A stretch of 26,302 nucleotides of DNA from an uncultured Eubacteriales bacterium (GTDB lineage Bacteria; Bacillota; Clostridia; Oscillospirales; Oscillospiraceae), in NCBI GenBank assembly GCA_900545925.1, contig URAZ01000047.1, positions 1 to 26,302 of the forward strand, written 5' to 3'. The notes beneath the pieces were generated by a model, which ran no database searches, had not been told where the DNA came from, and saw only the letters and a program-made list of their open reading frames with translations. Made by a program: the position numbers and the translations under genes. Below are positions 13,956 to 21,098 of this stretch, one piece after another (positions within the stretch are counted from its first letter, which is position 1; each line of letters starts with the position of its first letter).

Positions 13956-15986
13956 TTACTGCTTTACCAGTATTGCTGCCCGTTCGGCCAACGCCGCTGC
14001 ATTCAGACCAAACGCCTGCGTCAGCTGTGCGTAGGTGCCGGACTGGATAAACCGCAGCTGTCCGTCCGGGGATGCAGTATTGACTGTATAGATCTTGTCC
14101 GTGTGAACCTGCCAATGCCGCAGAAACGCGAGTTTGCTGAATTCAGCAAACAACGCACCGTTATTCTGCTCTGCAAACAGGACAGGCACATTGCTCTCGG
14201 CAAGTGACCGACAAACGGCTTCGTCGATGGACGGCATATCGATCACGCGTACCGGGACCCCAGCCTTTTGCAGCAGCGCGCCCGCCTCCAGTGCTTCATA
14301 GACACCATGCCCGCTTGAGACAAGAATCACAGCCGGAGCGGGATCGTCCATGACACGGTATGCCGTTGCGTACTGGAAGCAGAAATCTGGGGCGTAAATC
14401 GGCCGGACGGGCGTTTTCATGGTGCGCAGGTACACGAGCCCGCGATTGCCCTCCGCAATCCACTTCAAAACCGACTGAAGCATCTGCGGGCAGCCTACGT
14501 CTATGACCTTCAGCCCGGCAATGGTGTATGCAAGGCTCATATCGTCGTTGCCCATATGCGTCGCACCGTTGACGGCTGTTTCCAGATTGGCCGAGGTCGC
14601 AAGGAATGTAATGTCCAGATTGTGTCCTTCCGAGAGCCACGAACCGGCGTCGATTGCTTCCTGTCGTTCCTGATAACTCACAGCGATTCGGCGCAGCGCG
14701 CGCTGGTCGAAGAACGGCGAGAACGTACTGGTGAAGACATTTGCGCCCTCAGAGGCGAAGGCCTCGGCTACGCACATCATATTGCATTCCGCAATGCCGA
14801 CATTGACTGCATGCGCCCGATTGGTCACGGACGCGCCATCATACAGGCCGCTGGCGTTTGCAAGATCGGAATCGACGGTATACAGCCGCGCGTCGGACGC
14901 AAACACACGCATCGCCTCTTTGACGACACCGTAAGTTGCATACCGCTCCTCCGGCTTCAGGCCGGGCAGCGCCTGCTTTGCGTAGCGCAGCTGCTTATCC
15001 CTCGGCTGCGCCCGCTGCACGAGCGGCTGCGTCTGCAAGCGGCGGCAGTCGGAAATCATGCCGTCTGTGCTGCGTTCGACGGCAAAGTGCAGCGCCGCTG
15101 CCATATTGTCGATAACGGCGGCGTCAAAGCGGTTCAGATTCTGCACAAGCTGCGCCCGCTGCAGCTGCTGCCAGTTCATCTCCAGACGAACGGCATCCTC
15201 GCTCATGGATGCCTTGTGCAGTCCCGTGATGGCAGACTGGCCGCCATGACCCTTTCGGGTATGGCAGATGATCGCCGTGGGCCGGTCGGACGGGACAGTG
15301 GTAAACGTCTCGAGCGCAAGCAGCACGGATTCCATTTCGTTGGAATCGGCGTGGAGCACCCGGAAGCCAAAGCCAGCAAATTTTTCCGCGGCGTCGTCCA
15401 TGCGCACGACCAGCTTTTTCGTATCGTCGCTCTGTCCGTTGTTTTGGTCTACAAGGACGCACAGGTTCCGCAGTCCGCGGTCTGCCGCCAGTGCGGCACC
15501 CTCCCAGCAGGAGCCTTCCTGCAGTTCACCGTCGCCGACCATGCAGTAAACATTGCCGCGGCCCAACTCCATCCGCCGCATGGCATAGCCGCAGCAGATC
15601 GAGATTCCATGCCCAAGCGGGCCGGTTGCGACCGGAACGCCGGGGAGAACCGGCCCGGGATGGCCCTTGACTGCTGCACCATATCCGCGGGAGTGGTACA
15701 GGTCGGAGCGGCTGATGTAGCCAAGATCCGCGTAAACCGCAGCCAGCGCCGCAACGGCATGGCCTTTGCTCAGGACAAACAAATCCTGCTCTGTGTCAGT
15801 CGGGCATGTAACATTGAATGCCGCAAGTCCGCTGTAGTAAAGCGCGGTCATTGCGGTCAGCGACGAGAATGCGCCGCCAACATGAAGGCCACGATCGATA
15901 GACGTGTCGCATTGCAGAAGGCAATCCATTCTGAGATCGCATTCCTTGACGCGCAGCAGCGCTGCGCGCGCTTCGAGATGTTTCAT
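13956..15986 (-). CDS. Transketolase, full-length fused form
   Basis: This 676-residue TPP enzyme transfers two-carbon ketol units between sugar phosphates. It has SKGHA (73-77), GPLGHG (122-127) and the TPP-binding GDGELQEG (151-158) with the motif's closing asparagines near 182-183. The central domain contains catalytic E400 in NVGIAECNMM. The usual DLTPSN region reads DLANAS (374-379), so acceptor specificity may differ from housekeeping transketolase. Many catabolic clusters in Firmicutes use split transketolases; here both halves are one chain. AAAGGAG lies about 9 bases before the ATG. A housekeeping copy is expected elsewhere, so this one is probably dedicated to the sugar or sugar phosphate handled by the neighbouring isomerases. 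Confidence 0.88.
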   Translation of the reverse strand: MKHLEARAALLRVKECDLRMDCLLQCDTSIDRGLHVGGAFSSLTAMTALYYSGLAAFNVTCPTDTEQDLFVLSKGHAVAALAAVYADLGYISRSDLYHSRGYGAAVKGHPGPVLPGVPVATGPLGHGISICCGYAMRRMELGRGNVYCMVGDGELQEGSCWEGAALAADRGLRNLCVLVDQNNGQSDDTKKLVVRMDDAAEKFAGFGFRVLHADSNEMESVLLALETFTTVPSDRPTAIICHTRKGHGGQSAITGLHKASMSEDAVRLEMNWQQLQRAQLVQNLNRFDAAVIDNMAAALHFAVERSTDGMISDCRRLQTQPLVQRAQPRDKQLRYAKQALPGLKPEERYATYGVVKEAMRVFASDARLYTVDSDLANASGLYDGASVTNRAHAVNVGIAECNMMCVAEAFASEGANVFTSTFSPFFDQRALRRIAVSYQERQEAIDAGSWLSEGHNLDITFLATSANLETAVNGATHMGNDDMSLAYTIAGLKVIDVGCPQMLQSVLKWIAEGNRGLVYLRTMKTPVRPIYAPDFCFQYATAYRVMDDPAPAVILVSSGHGVYEALEAGALLQKAGVPVRVIDMPSIDEAVCRSLAESNVPVLFAEQNNGALFAEFSKLAFLRHWQVHTDKIYTVNTASPDGQLRFIQSGTYAQLTQAFGLNAAALAERAAILVKQ

Positions 15987-16017
15987 GATGATTTGCTCCT
16001 TTATGTTTCAGGTGCGT

Positions 16018-16653
16018 TCAGAAGCCGTAGGTGTCCGGCAGCAGAAAGACGCGGATGCGGTCGGGCGCGCGCTGAAATGCAGTGATGAGCGTCTGGCAGC
16101 ACATGCGCATGTCTGTTTTGCAGTTCACGCAGAAGCCGGTCTTTGCGCAGCCGGTATTTGTGTGCAGCCGCGCCGTGTTGCAGGGCGCGGCAGTCAGCTT
16201 GACGCGCTGCTCGGCAGCGGCCAGATCGCGGACAATCTTGTTTGCGCCTGCAATCACGACAACATGCGCCGGGCCGTAGGCCAACGCCGAAACGCGGTTG
16301 CCGCTGCCGTCTACGTTGTAGAGTTCGCCGTTCAGCGTGATTGCGTTGGCGCTCATAAAATAGTAGTCGCAGAACTGGATCTGCTCCCGTGTCCCGCAGT
16401 CCGGCGCATGCGGGTCTCCCGCATAGTAGCTTCGCCCGCTTGTTCTGAGCCAGTTGAGTACGCCGGTTTGCTCCAGCGTAACGGAACCGCCGGAGGAGGC
16501 AGAAGCGGTTTGCGGGACGAGTTGTTCCAGCCGCTCAAGCAGCCGCTGCGCATTTGGGACGGCCTCCGCTTCAATCCGGTTTTTTCGCAGGCTGGCAGCG
16601 GCGTGCTCCAAAAGTGCAAGCCGCTGCGCTCTGATCCATGCTTCCGAACTCAT
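16018..16653 (-). CDS. LUD-domain protein (LutC/DUF162 family)
   Basis: This 211-residue protein carries the LUD core SANAITLNGELYNVDGSG (approximately 101-118) followed by RVSALAYGPAHVVVIAG, the phosphosugar-isomerase-like fold named for lactate utilisation. The C-terminus has a cysteine group (PCNTARL, GCAKTGFCVNC, MRMCC) typical of the anaerobe version and possibly metal-binding. LutC works with the Fe-S proteins LutA and LutB in lactate oxidation, but neither is present here, so a different role is likely. The ATG at 16653 overlaps the aldolase stop (ATGA), showing translational coupling to the pathway. I cannot assign a reaction. Confidence 0.82.
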   Translation of the reverse strand: MSSEAWIRAQRLALLEHAAASLRKNRIEAEAVPNAQRLLERLEQLVPQTASASSGGSVTLEQTGVLNWLRTSGRSYYAGDPHAPDCGTREQIQFCDYYFMSANAITLNGELYNVDGSGNRVSALAYGPAHVVVIAGANKIVRDLAAAEQRVKLTAAPCNTARLHTNTGCAKTGFCVNCKTDMRMCCQTLITAFQRAPDRIRVFLLPDTYGF

Positions 16654-17501
16654 GCCTTACCGTCTGACATGCAGACTGCGATCCAGCGCTTGACTTCTTC
16701 CTTGATTGCCTCCACGGCCGGGAGCATCAGATCGATGGTGTGGATCGTAGGGCCGACGCGCTTGAGCGTCTCAAAGACACTGCTGAGGTATGTGTACTTG
16801 ATGATGGTACCGACGTTGACCTTATTGATGCCGTTTTTTATCGCCTTGCGGACATCCTCTGCCGGGATGCCCGTGCCGCCGTGCAGGACGAGCGGGATGG
16901 AAAGCGCTTCGTTGACCTCGGCCAGACGCTGGAAGTTGATTTCCGGCTTTCCCTGATAGAAGCCGTGCGCCGTGCCGATGCCGACGGCAAGAATGTCAAC
17001 GCCGGTACTCTGCACAAGCTTGACCGCATCCGGAACCTGAACGAGGAAGTCTCCGTTTGCATATTGACTTTCTTCGGTGTTGCCCTTGATCTTGCCGATC
17101 TCGCCCTCTACAAAGATTCCTCTGGGATGGGCGTAGGAAACGACGTCTGCGGTCATTTCAATGTTCCGCTCCAGAGATTCCTTGGAGCCGTCAATCATGA
17201 CTGTGTCGAAATGATGGTCGCAGGCATCCTTGCAGATCTGCGGGTCGGTGGAGTGATCGAGATGGAGATAGACGGGAACCTTCGCGTTGTCGGCGAGGGA
17301 ATGCGCCATTGCTGCAACGGTGTCCATGGTCAGTGCATTGGTGACCTTGGGAACGCCCGCAAGCATTACGGGCGAGTGCATCTCTTCTGCGGCACGGACA
17401 ATGGCCGTCATATCCCAGATGTCGGAATAATTGAAATGGGGAATGGCGTAGCCCTCGGCGTCCGCCTGCTTCAGCTGTTCAAGAATCGAAATTTTTGTCA
17501 T
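16650..17501 (-). CDS. Class II (zinc) ketose-bisphosphate aldolase
   Basis: This 283-residue aldolase has the class II signature HLDHST (80-85, with catalytic D82 and zinc ligand H83), E132/E134 in VEGEIG, H179 in GTAHGFY, and H207 in LHGGTGIP (phosphate loop). The length and features match the GatY/KbaY/IolJ branch. These enzymes split a ketose 1,6-bisphosphate or keto-acid phosphate into dihydroxyacetone phosphate and an aldehyde. It sits among a PfkB kinase and semialdehyde enzymes, so it probably cleaves the phosphorylated intermediate of this pathway. The position that is commonly D or A in KVNV-x-T is G231 here. GAGAGG precedes the ATG. Confidence 0.9.
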   Translation of the reverse strand: MTKISILEQLKQADAEGYAIPHFNYSDIWDMTAIVRAAEEMHSPVMLAGVPKVTNALTMDTVAAMAHSLADNAKVPVYLHLDHSTDPQICKDACDHHFDTVMIDGSKESLERNIEMTADVVSYAHPRGIFVEGEIGKIKGNTEESQYANGDFLVQVPDAVKLVQSTGVDILAVGIGTAHGFYQGKPEINFQRLAEVNEALSIPLVLHGGTGIPAEDVRKAIKNGINKVNVGTIIKYTYLSSVFETLKRVGPTIHTIDLMLPAVEAIKEEVKRWIAVCMSDGKA

Positions 17502-17516
17502 TTGAATGCCTCTCTG

Positions 17517-18017
17517 TTATCCTTCTAATTCAAGTTTCTCTTCCTCCGGGAAAAGCACCACGGAGCAATCGTTTGCGTAGGTCCGTTCCGGCAGGAAAAC
17601 CAGAATATGGACCGGTGTATCTGCGCAGGCAAAGGGGGCTGCATGCCAGACACCGGCGTGCATCATCACCATTGTGCCCTTCGGGACGGAAAACGCCTCG
17701 ATCTTGTCATAGGGCACAGCCGCTGCCTTTCCGGCTGGGGCAATGTGAATGATGACATCACCGTCGATGGGCATGAACGCCTCTGCGGTTGCGGTATGAT
17801 ATTCAAATTTTTCAGCGATCATGGGCCGCGGACTGACCCGTGTTACAGATGCGCACGGAATTCCGCTTCCGAGATTGACATGGACAAGATCCCGATAGAA
17901 TTCCACGGGCGGCGGCCCGAGTCGTTCTCCGTCTGGATTGATCATCCGGCTATATGTGCCGTATTTCCGGAAGGCGTCCGCCGTCAGCGGTTTGGCGTTC
18001 AGCTTACGCATGGGCAT
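17517..18017 (-). CDS. AllA-like cupin (ureidoglycolate lyase family)
   Basis: This 166-residue cupin has the AllA pattern: AFRKYG near the start (residues 15-20), HTATAEAFMPIDGDVIIH in the middle, and HAGVWHAAPFA before the last strand. Family AllA releases urea from ureidoglycolate to give glyoxylate. No allantoin genes are nearby, so a related lyase or isomerase step on a keto-acid is more likely. It overlaps the end of the RpiB-like gene by 14 bases; GGAG lies close to the ATG at 18017, and an in-frame ATG at 18011 has better spacing. Translational coupling to the isomerase suggests consecutive steps. The function is unassigned beyond the family. Confidence 0.72.
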   Translation of the reverse strand: MPMRKLNAKPLTADAFRKYGTYSRMINPDGERLGPPPVEFYRDLVHVNLGSGIPCASVTRVSPRPMIAEKFEYHTATAEAFMPIDGDVIIHIAPAGKAAAVPYDKIEAFSVPKGTMVMMHAGVWHAAPFACADTPVHILVFLPERTYANDCSVVLFPEEEKLELEG

Positions 18018-18636
18018 AGATCTCCAGAACCTTGCGCTTCAGGCTGCTTTCGGGAGCGGCCTCAACGCATGCACGGATGCCGGGGAAGTCCAGCGCCGTA
18101 TGCAGAACGATGGGATCCATCACATCCAGAATTTCCTCCATGCTCCGGTGGGAAAGTGCAGAGAGTTTTTCCAATCTCCGCCTGGCAGCGACCTGAATTT
18201 CGCGCCGGGCCTCCGGGTATCCCTGTCCATAGGGATGCGCGAACAGTTCTTTGAGCATGTATTTGAGATTGATATCTCCGCCGACACCGCCGTAACCCTT
18301 GTTCAGCGCAAAGGAGATGCAGTTGCCTGCATTGACCTGCGAAAACAAGAACGCATCGACCGGGTCGAGCAGCAGGCCGCATGCAGTCCCTGGGAACTGC
18401 AGAACGGCGTTCATGTACCCCTGGCCGGTTCCGCAGCCGCCGAGCACAAAATCGACGACCTTCAAATTGAGTACAAGCGCAGAGAGAAAGGCGGTTTCCA
18501 GATAACTCAGATCCGGCTCGTCCGGCTCGTTTTTCATACCGAGGTTAAGAACCTCGAGCCCCAACGACTCCGCGGCTGCGACAACGTCCGCATTGCGGTG
18601 CTTGGTGCTGCCTTCTGTAATAACTGCAACTTTCAC
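18004..18636 (-). CDS. RpiB/LacA/LacB-family sugar-phosphate isomerase, long form
   Basis: This 210-residue protein has the family's catalytic cysteine C68 in GGCGTGQGYMNAV and the closing NAGNCIS (102-108). Members interconvert aldose and ketose phosphates (ribose 5-phosphate, galactose 6-phosphate, tetrose phosphates). Classical RpiB has about 150 residues; here ~55 extra C-terminal residues follow (RRLEKLSALSHRSMEEILD and beyond), as in less studied homologues. The start is GTG at 18636, with GAGG 7 bases upstream. It lies 17 bases after the fucose-isomerase-like gene. Adjacent transketolase and aldolase suggest it handles a phosphorylated C4-C6 sugar. Confidence 0.84.
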   Translation of the reverse strand: MKVAVITEGSTKHRNADVVAAAESLGLEVLNLGMKNEPDEPDLSYLETAFLSALVLNLKVVDFVLGGCGTGQGYMNAVLQFPGTACGLLLDPVDAFLFSQVNAGNCISFALNKGYGGVGGDINLKYMLKELFAHPYGQGYPEARREIQVAARRRLEKLSALSHRSMEEILDVMDPIVLHTALDFPGIRACVEAAPESSLKRKVLEIYAHA

Positions 18637-18653
18637 GATTCATCCTCTTTCCT

Positions 18654-20084
18654 TTAAAGTAAATATGTTTGGATCTGCTCGGCTGTGGGCGTTGCGGGGT
18701 CGGCTTTGAGGGCCGGGAGATATTTGCAGGCTTCCCAAATCGCAGGCGCCAGATGGCCGTAAACGCCGGCGCAGTGGTGGATATAGGGGCCTTCCATGAT
18801 CTTGCGCTCCCACAGCGGCCAGTTTGCCACCTCGGCCCAGAGATAGGTGCCGAAGGTTTTCGGGCCGTCGATGCCTCTGCCCTCGCCGAACAGACAGGAG
18901 TACGCGCCGCCAAGCCCGTCGAACCGGACAATGGTGATCTCCCCATGCTTCAGTTCCCAGCTGCCAACAGCGGGATTGCGCCGGTTGAAGTGAAGCGCGA
19001 CGTTTGCGGCCTCCTGCTTTGCCAGCACATGCGGGAACACACCGCAGTGCCAGAGAAGTTCGGCATTGTCGTTGGTTGGATGGCGGATGGTCAGGTCTGC
19101 AAGGAAGGTTGCGCTCTGATAGCGGCTTGCGGCGGCAGCAATTACAGAGGAGACCGCGCCGTGAATATCTGATTCGCAGATTACGGGAAGCCCTTCGCCG
19201 GTCAGTTCCGAGAATACGAAGCAGGGTGCGACGCCTGCGACCGTATCCATCGGACGCCAGCACTGCGCGGCGATAGCCGAAACCTGCTTTTCCTCTGCCC
19301 AAGCGCGGAGCGTCAGCTTCAGATTGGCCAGCCGCGCCCAAGCGTCGTCTGAGTATCCGCTTTTCGGGAAGCGGGTCTTGAGCGACGCAGCTTCTGCCTG
19401 CACAAGATCGCTGTGCGCCTTTTCGTGGGCAAGCAGCAGATTGGACAGATCCGTCATGGTGATCGGAACGATCTCAATCCCGAATTTCTCCATCAGTTCC
19501 CGTTCGTTGACCTTCACGCTCCAGAAAATCTCCGGTCTGGTACCGATCTGGCCGATCCGGAGATGCCGCATGGCCTTGACGACGCTTGCGGCGCGGAGGA
19601 AGGTATCGAAGCCCTCCCTGAATTTTGGGTCGGACAGCGCGCAGTTGGTAATGTAGGTGAACTTGACGCCGAACTGCTGCAGGACCTTTGTCGTTGCAAA
19701 CATGCCGCATTGCGTATCCGTCAGCCGGTCGCCGTTTGCATCCGGGGCAGCGTCTCTGGGGCCCCAGATGAGCACCGGCTTTCCGACGGCCCGCGCCAGC
19801 TTTGCCACAGCCTCCTCGCTGCCGAAGTTGCAGTGTGGAATAAAGACCGCATCAACCTGCTCACGCAGGAAAAGTGCCGCTGCTTTTTCTGCATCTGCGA
19901 CATCGAACAGAAGTCCTTCGTCGTTGATCGTGTCAAGCGTTACAAGTTCCAGCATCGGATACATCCGGATCTCCGCTTCGATGCAGTCCTTGATCCGCCG
20001 CGCTTCGTCCTTGTTGAATGCCTTTGGGGTGGTCAGCACACGCCGGGTCGGTGCGAACCCAAGCTTCAGTACACCGTTTTTCAT
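18654..20084 (-). CDS. L-fucose/L-arabinose isomerase family protein
   Basis: This 476-residue protein has two Rossmann-like N-terminal domains and the C-terminal metal-dependent isomerase region of the fucose/arabinose isomerase superfamily. Family features include IAAQCWRPMD (271-280), GLPVICESDIHGA (298-310, where E304 and D306 are probable Mn2+ ligands) and a late histidine cluster YIHHCAGVYGH. Such enzymes convert aldoses to ketoses. It differs from canonical AraA and FucI in length, so the substrate is probably another sugar. It follows the PfkB kinase gene closely (4 bases), with GGAGG inside that gene's end. Placement beside a kinase suggests it makes the ketose that is then phosphorylated. 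Confidence 0.82.
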   Translation of the reverse strand: MKNGVLKLGFAPTRRVLTTPKAFNKDEARRIKDCIEAEIRMYPMLELVTLDTINDEGLLFDVADAEKAAALFLREQVDAVFIPHCNFGSEEAVAKLARAVGKPVLIWGPRDAAPDANGDRLTDTQCGMFATTKVLQQFGVKFTYITNCALSDPKFREGFDTFLRAASVVKAMRHLRIGQIGTRPEIFWSVKVNERELMEKFGIEIVPITMTDLSNLLLAHEKAHSDLVQAEAASLKTRFPKSGYSDDAWARLANLKLTLRAWAEEKQVSAIAAQCWRPMDTVAGVAPCFVFSELTGEGLPVICESDIHGAVSSVIAAAASRYQSATFLADLTIRHPTNDNAELLWHCGVFPHVLAKQEAANVALHFNRRNPAVGSWELKHGEITIVRFDGLGGAYSCLFGEGRGIDGPKTFGTYLWAEVANWPLWERKIMEGPYIHHCAGVYGHLAPAIWEACKYLPALKADPATPTAEQIQTYLL

Positions 20085-20088
20085 AGAA

Positions 20089-21078
20089 TCATATGCCCTC
20101 CTTTACAAGTCTTGTGCCTGCCTCGGTTTGAGACAGAATGTTTCTGATTGGCTGCAGATAGTCCAGATCGCTGGTCGCGCCAAGCCTGCTGCAGGCAAGC
20201 GCACCGGCTGCATTGGCAAATGTAACGCAGTCCTGAATGGTCCAGCCGCGCAGAACGCCGTGGATCAGGCCAGCCATAAAATTATCACCCGCGCCCGTCG
20301 TATCCAGAACGGATGTGCAGAACGGTGCAACGGTTCCGCAAAACGCATTGGAGCACACATAGCAGCCGTCTGCCCCCAGCTTGACGCCGACATGCTTCGC
20401 GCCTCTGCTGCGGAAGAAACGCGCGATCTGCGCGGGCTCCGTCAATCCGCTGAGCGCAGCTGCTTCGTCATAGCTTGGGAAGAAATAATCCGTATATTCC
20501 AGCAGATTGCCGATTCCCTGCAGGCCGATGTGGAATGCGTCATATTTTGTGTCCACGACCGTAATGCAGCCGGCGTCCTTTGCTGCCTGAAGCAGGCGGA
20601 TGCTTGCGCTCCGGTCAAAGGAGGGCAAGGAAAACAGGCCGCCGATCGACACAAGCCGGGCCTGCCGGACGCAGGTGTAGTCAATATCGCCGTCTCCGAA
20701 GTTTCGCAGGCAGCCTTTGAAGGTCAAAAAGCTGCGCTGCGCATTTTCCTTGATGAGTACGATGCAGGTGCTGGTTCCGGTGTCCGGATCGGAGAAAACA
20801 AACCGGTCGTCTATGCCGCGCTTCTGCAGCGCTGCGCGCATCATGCGCCCGCTGTCATCGTCCGCCATGCGGGATAAAAGCGCCGGCTTTTCCCCAAGCG
20901 CCGCCAGCACGCAGGCCTGATTGAACGCGTCGCCGCCGCCCATCATGGAGATTTCCTGCACCTGCACGGTGTCGCCCCCGCTGAAATGCTCCGGAACTGG
21001 GCGGACGACAACGTTGCCGACCGCCAGACCCGCGCAAAGAACGTCAAACGAGCGCGGCTGCGTGGATGCTGCGTTCAT
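20089..21078 (-). CDS. PfkB/ribokinase-family carbohydrate kinase
   Basis: This 329-residue kinase has the N-terminal GGGDAFNQA (47-55) and the C-terminal PfkB signature DTTGAGDNFMAG (259-270) with catalytic base D265. It transfers phosphate from ATP to a sugar or keto-sugar-acid hydroxyl. I chose the ATG at 21078 because GGGAGG lies 9 bases upstream; the longer frame to 21117 would overlap the dehydrogenase. Family relatives include ribokinase, fructokinase, 2-keto-3-deoxygluconate kinase and IolC. Position next to an isomerase and aldolase makes it the pathway kinase. The substrate is not readable from the motif set. Confidence 0.9.
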   Translation of the reverse strand: MNAASTQPRSFDVLCAGLAVGNVVVRPVPEHFSGGDTVQVQEISMMGGGDAFNQACVLAALGEKPALLSRMADDDSGRMMRAALQKRGIDDRFVFSDPDTGTSTCIVLIKENAQRSFLTFKGCLRNFGDGDIDYTCVRQARLVSIGGLFSLPSFDRSASIRLLQAAKDAGCITVVDTKYDAFHIGLQGIGNLLEYTDYFFPSYDEAAALSGLTEPAQIARFFRSRGAKHVGVKLGADGCYVCSNAFCGTVAPFCTSVLDTTGAGDNFMAGLIHGVLRGWTIQDCVTFANAAGALACSRLGATSDLDYLQPIRNILSQTEAGTRLVKEGI

Positions 21079-21098
21079 GGTTTCTGCACCTCCCGTGC

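Noticed and set aside
9351..16085. Three plus-strand open frames of 475-517 codons (9351-10778, 12654-14207, 14556-16085)
   Set aside because: They mirror the GH4, DUF5597 hydrolase and transketolase genes and are rich in Arg, His and Cys without domain motifs or good ribosome sites. They are by-products of biased codon use in the real genes.
17517..18017. Allantoin/purine degradation gene
   Set aside because: The AllA fold is clear but no allantoinase, allantoate hydrolase or ureidoglycolate dehydrogenase is nearby, and the gene overlaps a sugar isomerase gene.
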